The translations under genes were made by a program, and so were the position numbers. The notes beneath the pieces were generated by a model. That model saw only the letters and a program-made list of their open reading frames with translations. It was not told where the DNA came from and searched no databases. From Camellia lanceoleosa (taxonomy: Eukaryota; Streptophyta; Magnoliopsida; Ericales; Theaceae): a stretch of DNA of 64,000 nt. Position 1 is the stretch's first letter; the number at the start of each line of letters is the position of its first letter. This document shows positions 49,340-60,900 of this stretch, piece after piece. The stretch covers positions 115,008,021-115,072,020 of the forward strand of contig CM045767.1 of NCBI GenBank assembly GCA_025200525.1. Reading direction: 5' to 3'.

Positions 49340-49466
49340 GTATTTTGGTCTACAAAATAATTAAAAATGCGCGTCATGTTGTTCAGGGACCTGATGCATC
49401 ACTATTTTTTTTGGTGTCCTTTATCCTCTAAATTATTATTATTAGGGACCTTAAAAAAAAATTCCC
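49340..49466 (-). repeat. Right terminal inverted repeat of the MULE
   Basis: Read on the minus strand from 49466: GGGAATTTTTTTTAAGG, AGGTCCCT from 49451, AGGTCCCTGAAC from 49392, TACCCT from 49342. The first pair is spaced exactly as in the left arm. Confidence 0.8.
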
Positions 49467-49476
49467 TATAAGTTAA
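49467..49476. repeat. Right target-site duplication of the MULE
   Basis: TATAAGTTAA, identical to 26691-26700. Confidence 0.88.
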
Positions 49477-49782
49477 TTTGATAAAAATAAAAATAAAATT
49501 TTAAAAATTATTTCTTCCTTAAAAAATATAATATCATATGAAATTTATGTATATTTTTAAATTTAAAATTTTATAAAAAAATTTCAAGAAAACATATTCT
49601 AAAAATTAAACCAAACAATATCATATATATCTATATCTGTAGTAAGAAAAAGAAGCTTTTTAATGAAAAGATTTGTGAGAGTTTCAAAGTTCTATCACAA
49701 AATTATTGATTTTTCTATTTACTAAATAGATTAGAAGAAAAAAAAACTATTAGCCAATCTATTTAATTAATCTATATCTATA
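49477..49782. other. AT-rich spacer
   Basis: No gene recognised. It ends in a TCTATATCTATATCTATATA stretch at the edge of a candidate Helitron. Confidence 0.5.
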
Positions 49783-51567
49783 TCTATATATTATTATAAT
49801 TACAGAACGGTGGCATCTTATTAAAGTTGAAAGTTACAATTATTTTTTCTCATTTTTTTGATTTTGTTTAATTTTTTTTAATGTGTCACAATGTGATTGG
49901 TCTATAAATTAGTTTTATATTTTAAAATAAAATTTTAAATTTAGATTCTGCCTTAAATTATGTTATCATAATTGGAATAGGATCAATATTCACTTCTTCA
50001 TTTATGTATCCTTTATTAAAATATAAAATAAAATTTTAAATTTAAATTATTTTTAAAATTATGTTACTACAATTAAAATGATATCAATATTCACATGTGT
50101 CATAATGATATTTCATAATATATTATTAAATACAAGTGTTCAAATTATTAATCACTATAAAAAGTTATATTTTTATTTTTTGTCATTTTGGTTTTAAATT
50201 TTATAAATTTTTGTTATATCTTTCTAAATTACAAGGACTTGAAAAATAAATTTTTTAAATAAACTTTTTTTTAACAAATGACAAGAATATTTAAAAAATG
50301 AATAATTTTTTTAATACTTGCCAAACATGGTGGATTCTATTTTTTTTTTTATCTCAATTGTCAATTTAACAAATTAAAATAAATTTTTTTTTTTGGCTTA
50401 AATAGTTAAGAAGTTACTTTTTCTAAAAATGAGAGTTACACGTGATAATTTATTATTCGAGCAATATTGCAGACTCACACTTTCACCCACAATGATGTGG
50501 CAAGGGAGTTGGGTCTTATGTCATTGAGTGTATAGTAAATCAAGAGTTGACACATATATGATACCATATTATTATGGATACAATTGTGAGTGTTTTTTAT
50601 GAATCTCAAATATTTTCCTTATTATTTATCTATATTTTTTTAGCACTTGCGAAACTTGGTGAATCCTTTTTTTTTTTTTTTTAATCTCAATTCTCAATTA
50701 AACAAACTAAAATAAAAAATGAATTTTTTTTTGTTCAAATTGTTAAAAAGTGACTTTTGCTAAAACAAATATAAATAAATGTTATTTTTCTATTAAAAGT
50801 GATGATTCATGAAATATCTTTTTTTATTTAAAAAATTAGGATTATAGGTGATAATTTATTGGTCATCTAGAATTATTTTCAAATCAAATGAAAATACCAT
50901 TCTAAATTTTCTTCTTACCTTTTTGTTTATCCATATACATTTATTTTATAAGAAATTTAATTTTATTATATTTAAATTATTTTATACCATTATAAAATGT
51001 AATTTTTCAATATCAACTTATTCAATGATCCCTTTCTAAAAAGTGTATTTTTTAACATAATAAAAAAATTCTATTGAAAAAACTTAAGCATATTGTTTTT
51101 GCTTTTGTTCATTAATATTAAAATTTTAATTAATCTTATTTATTATTAAAAATATAAATTAGCAAATGATTGTATATATGCAATTTTATTTCGATTGCTT
51201 AGGTTATTTGGTGTCCCTACCCAAGTCTACTCAAATTTATTCAAATTTTTAAATTTTACATAGGTCCTCACTGAATTAAAAATTATGTTGTCTAATTTTT
51301 AAAAAATTACAAGTTTGACTCAAGTTGCTTGGGTTAAACTCACCCGAGTTTACAACTCTAATAAGGGGGTTGAAAGTTACATGATTGAAATTGTGATAAA
51401 CTAAAAATTAATACATAGATTGTGATAAAATTGTGAAATTTAAATTATAAGTTTTAATATTTTTTTGTTTTCATAATTTACATACAAAAATCTAACTATT
51501 TATATTATTTTATATAAAAATATTTTATTGATTTTTTCACATACCGTGCATTGCACAGTTTCACTAG
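49783..51567 (+). mobile_element. Candidate non-autonomous Helitron, 1.8 kb
   Basis: The 3' end is clear: ACCGTGCATTGCACAGTTTCACTAG with a GTGCA/TGCAC hairpin, CTAG at 51564-51567 and T following. The 5' end is inferred at TCTATATATTATTATAAT (49783), preceded by A. The interior is AT-rich and non-coding, with two similar parts each containing TTAGCACTTGC/TAATACTTGC and T-run segments. Confidence 0.5.
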
Positions 51568-51589
51568 TATATATATATATAAAAAAAAG

Positions 51590-52066
51590 CATGGTTATCA
51601 GAATCTCGATCCGGATCGTAGGGATCCTACGATTCTAGTTGAGGTAAATGATCAAAATTGCAATAGGATTTTAAAGTGACTACAATCCTAGTCATAAAAT
51701 CATGTAAAATCTCACTACGATCCCAATTCTATTACGATTTCGAACCTACTAAAAAAAATCTTATTATTTATTTCTTATATATATGTATATGTGTATATTT
51801 ATATAAGAAATTTGACTATAAAATCTTTCTCCAAACATCTCCGCTAATTTATGTTGACATAAAAGATGCATTATATTAAATTTATCATTTTTCTTTAATG
51901 ATTTTAAAATTATTTAAGATACATTATCATTATGGATAATTTTTCATTTTATTTTACATTGAAAGTAGAATCTTACGATTTTCAATTCGATTCTACAATC
52001 CGATCTACAAGTTTATCCCAATAATCTTACCTAGGATCCTGGTTTTGATAATCATATATAAAAGTA
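51590..52066. repeat. Possible inverted-repeat element
   Basis: Outer edges TGGTTATCAGAATC and, reverse-complemented, TGATTATCAAAACC are similar. GATCCGGATC / AGGATCCTA motifs occur inside both edges. No coding region and no certain target duplication. Confidence 0.35.
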
Positions 52067-52316
52067 TTGTTTTTTTCTTTCTTATGTGACATATTTCTAA
52101 AGGCTTACTTTTACCAGTCTAAAAGCTTACTCTTCCCCCCCCCTCTCCCCTAAAAAACCATATTTGCATGCCTTTTTCATTTACATATAAAATTTTACAC
52201 AAACTCAATTTCAATTATAATAACCAATTTTATATGGACTATATTTGAGAAATACTTATTTTCTATATATATAAAATTACAATTTAATTATTATGATATT
52301 TGAAAGTAAAAAATTA
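52067..52316. other. AT-rich spacer
   Basis: Contains a short C-run near 52135-52142. Nothing else recognised. Confidence 0.5.
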
Positions 52317-52695
52317 TCTCTATATATAAATAAATTTATATAATAAAGCAAGACTGCTTTTTGAAAAAGTGTCAAAATGTCTAAAAGATACATTTTGTGT
52401 CAATAGCTAAGATTAATTTCCAAATTTAATTCTCACCAACCCACCTTCTTTTCCTTCCTTTTTTGTTCACTCATGCATTCTCTCTTCTACCCACTCACTT
52501 ACCATCTTTTCCTTCTTTTTTTTTTTTTTTTTTTGTTCACTCATACATTCTCTCTCTTTTCTTTGTCCTTTGCCCACTTTCTTTCTCTTTCCTTTTTATT
52601 TTTTCCCTTTTTTTGATTTTCCTCCCTATTTTTTTCTCTCCTTTTTGTTCACTTATTTTATTTACATCAGGCCTTTAGGCACATTCATACACTAA
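52317..52695 (+). mobile_element. Small Helitron-like element, same family as the 10.65-kb one
   Basis: The 3' end GGCCTTTAGGCACATTCATACACTAA (CTAA at 52692-52695, then T) matches the 3' end of the 10.65-kb Helitron. The 5' part TATATAATAAAGCAAGACTGCTTTTTGAA resembles that element's start. The start at 52317 (TCTCTATA after A) is inferred. The centre is a long CT/T-rich tract. Confidence 0.55.
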
Positions 52696-52860
52696 TAAAT
52701 AAAAAAATACAGAATATGCTTAATTGTGTACATCGCACGGATCAATTATTATTTTATATATTTTAATTTTTGTCTATCTTATTGATGTCTCAATATTAAT
52801 TTATATTTAATTTTTTTATTTAATATGGAATTACTTATTACAAACCATTTATGTTTAATA

Positions 52861-53797
52861 TAAATTACACATACCTCCTGAGATTTTTGTTTAATACAGA
52901 TTCTCCACTTATATTTGAAAAATTACATTCCCCTCTCAGAAGTTTGTAATCTCATTAAAAATTACCCCTTAAATTGCTAATGTTATACCCTAAAATTTTC
53001 TAAATGACCATCTTGCCATTTTTCTTCCATTTCTTCATTCTATCATCATGACTACATTTTACAACTTTTCATCATTAAATTCTACCTAAACATATTCTTA
53101 TTGAGTGATGATATACAAGCATAAATTTTATATAGAATTTTCAAACACAATGACATAACTGATGGTGGGATTTCATTTTAAAACAAAACACTCATAAACA
53201 TGATTTATATACAATAATATCACTATCACAACATTTTTATGATATTTTTGTATAAAATTTATATATGAATATAATTTTTCATTTTTATTTCAACCATTAT
53301 ATCTAGATTAGATCAATTTAATCTAGATATATTTAAAAAGTATAAAATTTGTACAAAATTTTTTTAAAAAATCTATTGAATACAATAAAATTAGATAATG
53401 CATTGAATTTTTATATTTTTGTTTTGTTTTGTTTTCTTTTTTTTTTTTTTTGTATTTGGTGAATTTTAAAAAAATCACAAAATATTATACTTCTTAAGTA
53501 TATCTAGATTAGGTGTATCTAAAAATTAAAAATAAAAAATTGCTTAAAATATTAAAAAATTCAATTAAAAAAAAACACGAAAATAAAAAAAATAATTTTT
53601 TTTGTGCGAGTTAAACCAAAGAAGATGATTGATATTTCTCTTGAAATGGCATGAACAAAATATATGTATTATTTTATATGTATAAAGGCTAAAGGACAAA
53701 TATGTCATTTTAATCTGATAGGAGATAAGTGTAATTTTTCAAATGTGAGGGGAGATCTGTATTAAACAAAAATCTCAAAGGGTGTCAGTGTAATTTA
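52861..53797. mobile_element. Inverted-repeat DNA element, about 0.94 kb
   Basis: The left 100 bp and the reverse complement of the right 100 bp align well: TAAATTACAC, then TGAGATTTTTGTTTAATACAG and ATTTGAAAAATTACA in the same order and spacing. Long inverted repeats and no coding region fit a non-autonomous MULE (inference). Flanking duplication not determined. Confidence 0.65.
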
Positions 53798-55063
53798 CCC
53801 AATTTAAAAAGAATATTAAAGAAAAAAATAAAAGTGATGGCTAAGATGGAGAAGATGTGACTGGGGTGGGAAATTGTCCCCGTTATTGGGCCATGAAAGT
53901 GAAACGAAAGTAAAGATGAGTCGTCGATATTGTAAATGATGAGGGAAAGTGTGTTGGAGTTGGTAGTGACTCGTTTGGGACAATGAGGGTGAGGGTGAGG
54001 GTTAGGGTTAGGGTTAGGGTTGGATATGTTTTTCAGAGGTTAGAGATAATAGGGATAAAATTGAAATTTTGTATCAGGTTAAAATTGTAATAAAAAAATG
54101 AAAGAAATTAGGGGTCCAAAAGGAAAAAATGAGGTGCTAATAGTAGCACCCTTTATAAATTAATTATTTAAATTTTACTTACCTATTAACCCATTAAATA
54201 ATGGTTCAAATTGAGTCTGTAGATGGGTGGATAAATTCTAAACCACTGAATAAAAAAAGAGACTTCTCTCCAGACTAGAGCGTATTGTTGGGCTCGTAGA
54301 ACCCACTACGAGTCTCGTTTCAATAATTCGAACCGTCAGTATATAAAACTCATCGAGTACTTCATACTTAAAAAAAATCACGTTGATCGAATATCGATAA
54401 CTCTTTGATCGAAACACATTTTTGTTAACAACTTATTTTAAAATAATATTTACCATTGACAAAAATGTGAAGGGTTCAGATCATCAAAACGTGACCCATG
54501 GTAGGCCCCACGGGCCAATAGTATGCTCCAACCCACTCTGTGAACTGGAAAGAAGCCTCTTTCAAATAAAAATACCAAAATGGCACACATTTCAAACACG
54601 GACTGGACATCCAGCTCAGTTCATAACAACAAATTAATGATTTAGAGGGGGAGGGGGATCGGTAAAGAATTTAATCCCTTGCTGGAGACTTACATCGCTT
54701 TGGCCACCATGGAATTATGTCTCTCCTTTAGCGGAAGGGAAAGAAAAATTAACAATCACAAAATCACAAAACGGTCATTATCCTGTTACTTCTCAAGAAT
54801 ATTAGTGAACTAGGAATACAAAAACGAATTACATACTACACAAAGTACAAACATCACAACTGGAGAAATTTCCCCTAGTGCACACTGCACAACCTCACTT
54901 ATCAACAAATACTAATAAATCAGCACAATTCTATCAAATTTAGATTTCCAGTAGAAGCGATCAACATCCTCTGCAATAAAACCGGATTTCCTCAAGCCTA
55001 ATTTGGGCTGAAGGAAGATTTTCAGGGATTCAAACACAATAGAAAGTCATCATTAATTTGTCT
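53798..55063. other. Spacer with a short telomere-like run
   Basis: No gene recognised. The 54422-54637 frame has no domain. A GGGTGAGGGTGAGGGTTAGGGT run lies at 53985-54021. Around 54250-54420 there are several short TCGA-containing sequences without recognisable function. Confidence 0.45.
53985..54021 (+). repeat. Short (TTAGGG)-like run
   Basis: Two GAGGGT units followed by four GTTAGG(G) units. The common plant telomere unit is TTTAGGG, so this is a six-base variant or chance expansion. Confidence 0.6.
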
Positions 55064-55068
55064 TTTAT

Positions 55069-57358
55069 TATAACACCCTAAAAAATAAACCCATAAATCA
55101 TACAATATTGACATGCTTAAACAAGAGAATAAGCTTAAATACATTTCATCAGAGTATTTCTTACAAGGGTATTACATGTTAACAACAAAAGTAAATGCCC
55201 TACGGGCTTACAGCTTTCCAAGTCAACACTTGGTTACAAAAGGAAGAGTACTAACTCTATACAAAATAAGCCCTTGGCTTGATATACATGTAATACAAAA
55301 ATGTAATAAAAAAGATGACCCAGCCACTAAGCCTCTCAAGCTACGTCCTTAGATATGGCATGCTACCTGTACCTGAAAATGATGTCCCATATAGGGTGAG
55401 CCAACGCCCAGTAGAGATATGCTAAACATGATATAAGCAATAACTAAAACATTGGCCAATGATAAATGTTTAACTCATATGAATCATTTCATAACTATGG
55501 CTCAGAACCTGGCCAAACAATTTGATTGAGATCACATCTCATATCAGCAGTATTTCTATTTTAGATGAGATAATAACTCATATTAAACATTTCACACTTC
55601 ATAACAGATACACATTTTAGTGTTGTATCAATCTCAGACAAAATCCGGTTTAGAGGTCCATCCCCCATCTTCCCTTAAATCGTGGAGTACATCCCCCATC
55701 TTCTCCCACACAATACAATATATATAAGCAATTATCAAAAACACTTTCATACTTCACAAATGATACACATTTTGGTGCTGTATCAATATCAAACAAAGAC
55801 ACTTCTATACTTCACAAATGATACACATTTTGGTATTGTATCAATATCAAACAAAATCCGATTTAGGGGTCCATCCCCCATCTTCCCCTAAACCGTGGAG
55901 TACAACCCCCATCTCCTTCCACACAATACAATGTATATAAACAATTACAATATACAAGTTCACTCAATCAATACACAATTTTGCTGTATTATATCAACCG
56001 CCATAATCGATGGCTTACTCAATTGATTAGTTTTAGTTTGCCTAATCATCATGCATTGTCTACAACAATCAAGACTACCCTCCACCAGTAGCCCAAAACA
56101 ATTATTTCTAAACAGATAGTGAATGCATCAACATATATATAATCAATACTTTCAAAAGTGAGGGATTAATAAAATCCAATTCCACCGTTCCATCCCATTA
56201 TGAGCCAATTTCATTATATTCAACTCAATTTCACAATTCCCAACAAATGTCATTATTTACACAAATGACCCAAATATACCCAAACATGGCATTTCCCCCC
56301 ATTTTTCTCAAAATTGACCCAAAGGTCCAAATGTTATCCACAACACTAACAACCTCTTTTTAAGACCCCAAATTACATGTTTATGGGTTAAAATCATAAA
56401 ACCCCTTTTTTTTAAAATTACACATTTAAAACCCTAACTTCCAAAATCCAAAACCATTTTATACAAAAGCTCAATATTCATGTCAAAGCTCATAAAGATG
56501 AGTAGGAATCCCTACCTCAAGAGATGAGACTCAATGGAGGTGATGAAGAAATCGAAAATGCTCCAAATCCCAAGATTCTCAAATCAAAATGTAGCCCTCA
56601 ACGATCCCCACACTTTTTACAAAGGCCCAAGGGTAGAAAAGCACTCCTACTAGATCAATCCTTAGAGAGAAGGGAGAAAGTGGTGAGAGAAGCTCTCACA
56701 ACGGCTTTTTGGAAAAGTAAGAGAGAGAGAGTGGAAGTTAAAAAGTAGTTTAAAATCACCCAGCTGATATCTGATATACGTATGACCCGCTCGAGCGGAG
56801 AATAGGACGCTCGAGCGTCAAGTATAAAAACTGGACCCGCTCGAGTGTGAAGGGTACCCGCTCGAGCGCCAAGACACAACTGCAAAACACACCCGCTCGA
56901 GCGCAAAGGAAAAGTCGCTCGAGTGTAGATTTCCCCTTCCAGTACTTTTACAGACAATGAACTCCCTGCTCGAGCGCCAAGATACCCGCTCGAGCGCGAC
57001 CCGCTCGAGCATAAGAAGATCCGCTCGAGCGTGAAAAACATACCTGCAGAAGTTTTGCAGAGGCACGAAATGTTGAGAGTGTGTAAGCCCCGCTTGAGCG
57101 CAATAAGACCCGCTTAAGCGGACAACCAAAAATCAAACTCCGCTCGAGCGCAAAAGGACCCGCTCGAGCGTACCACCAAAATTCTGGGCAACAAGGAATT
57201 GGACTAAAGCTCAACCAAACTGTTCGAAACACGCCCAATACATCCTAAAACTCAAACACACGGAATTAAAGGATAACAACAAGATATACAGCCACCAACT
57301 CCACGGAACCTAAATCCGGAATACAACAATCAAAGGAAGAGAAACCGGGATCGCTATA
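55069..57358 (-). mobile_element. Solo LTR, 2.29 kb
   Basis: On the minus strand it runs from TATAGCGATCCCGG (57358) to GGTGTTATA (55069). It is flanked by the 5-bp repeat TTTAT (55064-55068 and 57359-57363). Its start matches the outer element's 3' LTR start, and its U3 carries the same CTCGAG palindromes. Its second half (about 56530-55069) matches the LTR of the nested element, e.g. the GTAAGCCCGTAGGGCA block and CAATGCATGATGATTAGGC. It is therefore a third, bridging family member. There is no internal region, so it probably arose by LTR-LTR recombination. Internal tandem repeats lie at about 55600-55930. Confidence 0.85.
56786..57172. repeat. Cluster of CGCTCGAGCG palindromes
   Basis: About 14 copies of (C)CGCTCGAGCG or one-base variants within 390 bp, at about 56788, 56808, 56837, 56860, 56893, 56914, 56970, 56987, 57001, 57021, 57090, 57111, 57142 and 57160. 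Spacing is mostly 14-57 bp. Most carry a CTCGAG core. They lie in the U3 part of the solo LTR. Confidence 0.85.
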
Positions 57359-57363
57359 TTTAT

Positions 57364-57930
57364 GATGCAATATAACTGGCAAGAAAATCAAGAAGTCGAA
57401 GGTGGTTCTCACATATAACAACGACAAAACCATGCTCTTATCAAGAAAGCATAACCATCATCATTACAACCTCAATTCTTAAAGCTACATTGTCTTGGCA
57501 AATTATACTACACAAAACTAAGACTGACATTATATTTTCAAGAAAGCTAAAATTGCCACCGATAGATCCTACAAGACATATATACAATCTGCTAACAGAC
57601 CCAGATCATTAAAACAAGTACAAAATATTGCCATTCAGCCTTCGGATATTTATATCATTTAAGGCATGAAAATCCGAGGATGTTTTCCTTTCATCTGGCA
57701 ATACTCTCCGATTCTACAGCTGTAGCGGCATTTCTATATCATTGAACTAGTGGATTTTGGAGCATGCCGCAAGAGCATTGTCAGACTTCTCTTCTATAAT
57801 GCTAATGAAGAAACACAGATATTCAAGTTAGATGTCAACCCAATAACCACAAATTGGAGATCTTACTCGCCGAGGGGGATTAAAGAAAGATACATAATAC
57901 ATCGTAGCTTATAAGTAGTGGTCAAAACTT
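57364..57930. other. Probable 3' untranslated and downstream region of the REVEILLE gene
   Basis: Moderately AT-rich, single-copy-looking sequence directly beyond the stop codon of the minus-strand gene. No other gene recognised. Confidence 0.45.
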
Positions 57931-60900
57931 CAACACAAAAGCTCATTTTTCTTTGTTCTTCATGACATTTCCTGTAGCAATTCCTACAGTTTTGGAATTG
58001 ACATCATATGACGACAGGACCTCTCTCTTCAACAACCAATGAAAATAACTTTATTTAAGAAATACATGGTCACAGCAAGCTAGAACTTCTTAGAAGAGTG
58101 ATAAGCAAAATATTAAACACTAACAGTATTGCAAGAGTTGTCACGTGAAGCATTTCACCATATCATTGAAGAAGAAGAATACTTACAATTGGTTCAAAAT
58201 CAGGGCTAAACAAGTTGATGGTGAGGTTCCTCATCAGCAACAAAGCCTGTACGTAGATAGAACCCAAAAAGACAAAGACGTTCAGTTGCAAATCAATATC
58301 CTTCCAATTGAATGACATTAATAAAATCTAGATTGACCCAACTAATGACAAAATAATTCATCATGTAACTAACAAATACAAGGGAAATCATCCATAGACA
58401 AGAAGCTTAAGGTTTCATGTCAACACAGAGTGCATGCATGCCTGCCATTGCTAAGAATCATTTGCCTGTTTGGTTTTGTAGGAGGGTTCAAGGTTAGGAA
58501 GGTGATTAGAGAGGCAAAACTATATTAACGATCCAATAATGATGGGAGTGGCTTGAGAATGAGCAGCAGCAACTGTCTGGGAAGTTGGAGAGAGCGCAGC
58601 TGGGTGAGGGTGAAGTAGGTAGCTCAAGAAGAAGACAATGGCAATGCCAAAATGAGCAGTATCTGGCCCAAATTCCCAAAAATTCCTCTTGCTGAACCTT
58701 GGGAAATGGGTCCTATTTATAGGTTTTTCCTTGGTACCAAGAGGACACCAAGTGGCCAAACAGAGAGAAAACGTGTCCCAGAAGATCACATGGAATATTC
58801 TGCCTTGAGCCACCAGGCTGAAGGTGCCACATGTCCCTCTGCATGTACTGTGTACTAACTGTTTGCCTCCGCAACTACCTTTTTTGAGCCTCAGCAAGTG
58901 TAGTTGCGACGAGAGTGTTTGGCGCTGCAACTCTCTTTTTGAGCCTCAGCAAGTGCAGTTGCGGCGGGAGTGTTTGCCGCTGCACTTGCCTTCTTAGCTC
59001 GAACCTCAACAAGTGCACTTGCAGCGGTAAACCTTGTTGTTGCACTTGCCTTCTCAATTCTACTTGGCCAGTACATGCATTCTCAGGACTCCATTAGTTT
59101 GCTATCGACTATGCTCGAGCTTACCTCAGCAAAGCCTCCACCCTTAGCCACCTAACCACAAACTCCCCAGCTTCCCAGGGTGAAGGCCATAGCCAAGCCT
59201 ACTATCAGCCATATTGTGCCTTAGTACCAAGCCCAAAGGGGCTTCCTTAGTCTTGCCTGTGCGACTAAGGCAGGTCCATGACCTGGGTAATGGAAAGGGA
59301 GTCCCTTATGCTCGAGTTACCCTGCTTCCATCTTCGCGAGATCGCTGCAGTAAACTGGTATCTCTGGGCCTGCTATCAGCTTCAACCAGTAAGTCTTGGG
59401 GCCTGCTATCAGTGCCAAGTTAAATGAACTTTGGGGCTTGCTATTAGCCCTAGACTAGTAATGCCTTGGGGCATGCTATCAGTGCCAGGCATTAGCCTTC
59501 ACTTGCAGAGGGGCAGCTTTTCCCAAAGGCTACTATCACCTTGGCGGGATGTTCCCTCCATGAGTTGGTTGTGGCGGCTATAGTTGTTGCGACAGTCATT
59601 TCCCATGGCAAGTTTAAATGGCTAAGTCAACAATTTTGGAGATGGCGGCGCTGACAAAGTGCCTCTGCAACTTGGGCGCTACAAGTAATGCCTCTGCAAC
59701 TTAGTTGCTTCGGTTCTCTCCTTCCCTCAATAACTCCAGGTGGCGGCGGAACCGAGAATACTTGGAATGGCAGCGGCACCGACAATACTTGGAATGGCGG
59801 CGCTGAGACAAAGTGCCTCCGCAACTTGGCTGTTGCAAGCGTCGCCTTTGCAACTTAGTTGCTTCGGCTTTCTTTTTCCCTCAGCAACTCCTAGTGGCGG
59901 CGGAACTGAGAATACTTGGAATGGCGGCGGCACCGACAATACTTGGAATGGCGGCACTGAGGCAAAGTGCCTCCACAACTTGGCTATCGCAAGCGTTGCC
60001 TCTGCAACTTCAGATGGCGGCTGAACCGACATTATTGGTCCACCCTTAGCCACCTAACCACAAACTCCCCAGCTTCCCAGGGCAAAGGCCACAACCAAGC
60101 CTACTATTAGCCATACTGTGCCTTAGTACCAAGCCCAAGGGGGCTACTTTAGTCCTGCTTGTGCGACTAAGGCAGGTCCATGACCTGAGTAATGGAAAGG
60201 GAGTCCCTTATGCTCGGGCTACCCTGCTCCCATCTTCGCGGGATCACCGCGATAAACTGGTATCTCCGGGCCTGCTATTAGCTCCAATCAGTAAGTCTTG
60301 GGGCCTGCTATTAGCGCTAAGTTAAATGAACTTTGGGGCCTGCTATCAACCCTAGGCTAATAATGCCTTGAGGCCTACTATCAGCGCCAGGCATTAGCCT
60401 TTACTCGCAGAGGGGCAGCTTTTCCCAAAGGCTACTATCACCTTGGTGGGATGTTCCCTCCACGAGTTGGTTGCGGCAGCTATAGTTGTTGCGACAGCCA
60501 TTTCTCATGGCAAGTTTAAATAGCTAAGCCAACAATATTGGAGATGGCGGTATCGACAAAGTGCCTCTACAACTTGGGCGCTGCAAGTAATGCCTCTGCA
60601 ACTTAGTTGCTTCGGTTCTCTCCTTCCCTCAGCAACTCCAAGTGGCGGCGGAACCGAGAATACTTGGAATGGCGGCGCTAAGACAAAGTGCCTCCGCAAC
60701 TTGGCTGTTGCAAGCGTCGCCTCTGCAACTTAGTTGCTTTGGTTTTCTTTTTCCCTCAGCAACTCCAGGTGGCGGCGGAACCGAGAATACTTGGAATGGC
60801 GGCGCTGAGGCAAAATGCCTCAGCAACTTGACCGCTTCAAATGTTGCTTCTGCAACTTGATCATTGAAGGTGTTGCCTCAGCAACTTAACTGCTGCAGGT

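Larger units (their letters stand above)
26701..49466. mobile_element. Giant Mutator-like element (Kaonashi-type MULE), 22.8 kb
   Basis: The element starts GGAAAATT and ends AATTCCC, with the perfect 10-bp direct repeat TATAAGTTAA on both outer sides (26691-26700 and 49467-49476). MULEs make 9-11 bp duplications. The termini are degenerate inverted repeats: AAGGTCCCT and AGGTCCCTGAAC occur at both ends in inverted orientation with the same 59-bp spacing. Inside are a MURA transposase relic (28222-30922, plus) and a ULP1/C48 peptidase gene (47496-32403, minus), converging. A Helitron (32561-43215) is inserted in the latter; without it the MULE is about 12.1 kb. The transposase plus ULP1-like gene combination is that of Kaonashi elements. 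Most of the non-coding sequence is made of AGAGAAAATT-type motifs. Confidence 0.9.

Noticed and set aside
56655..57238. Open frames rich in Arg/Ser/Gly on the minus strand of the solo LTR
   Set aside because: They are produced by the CTCGAG palindrome repeats read in different frames.
59627..60860. Several overlapping frames of 60-110 residues
   Set aside because: They repeat the same peptide because the DNA is tandemly duplicated; there is no domain and no codon signature.
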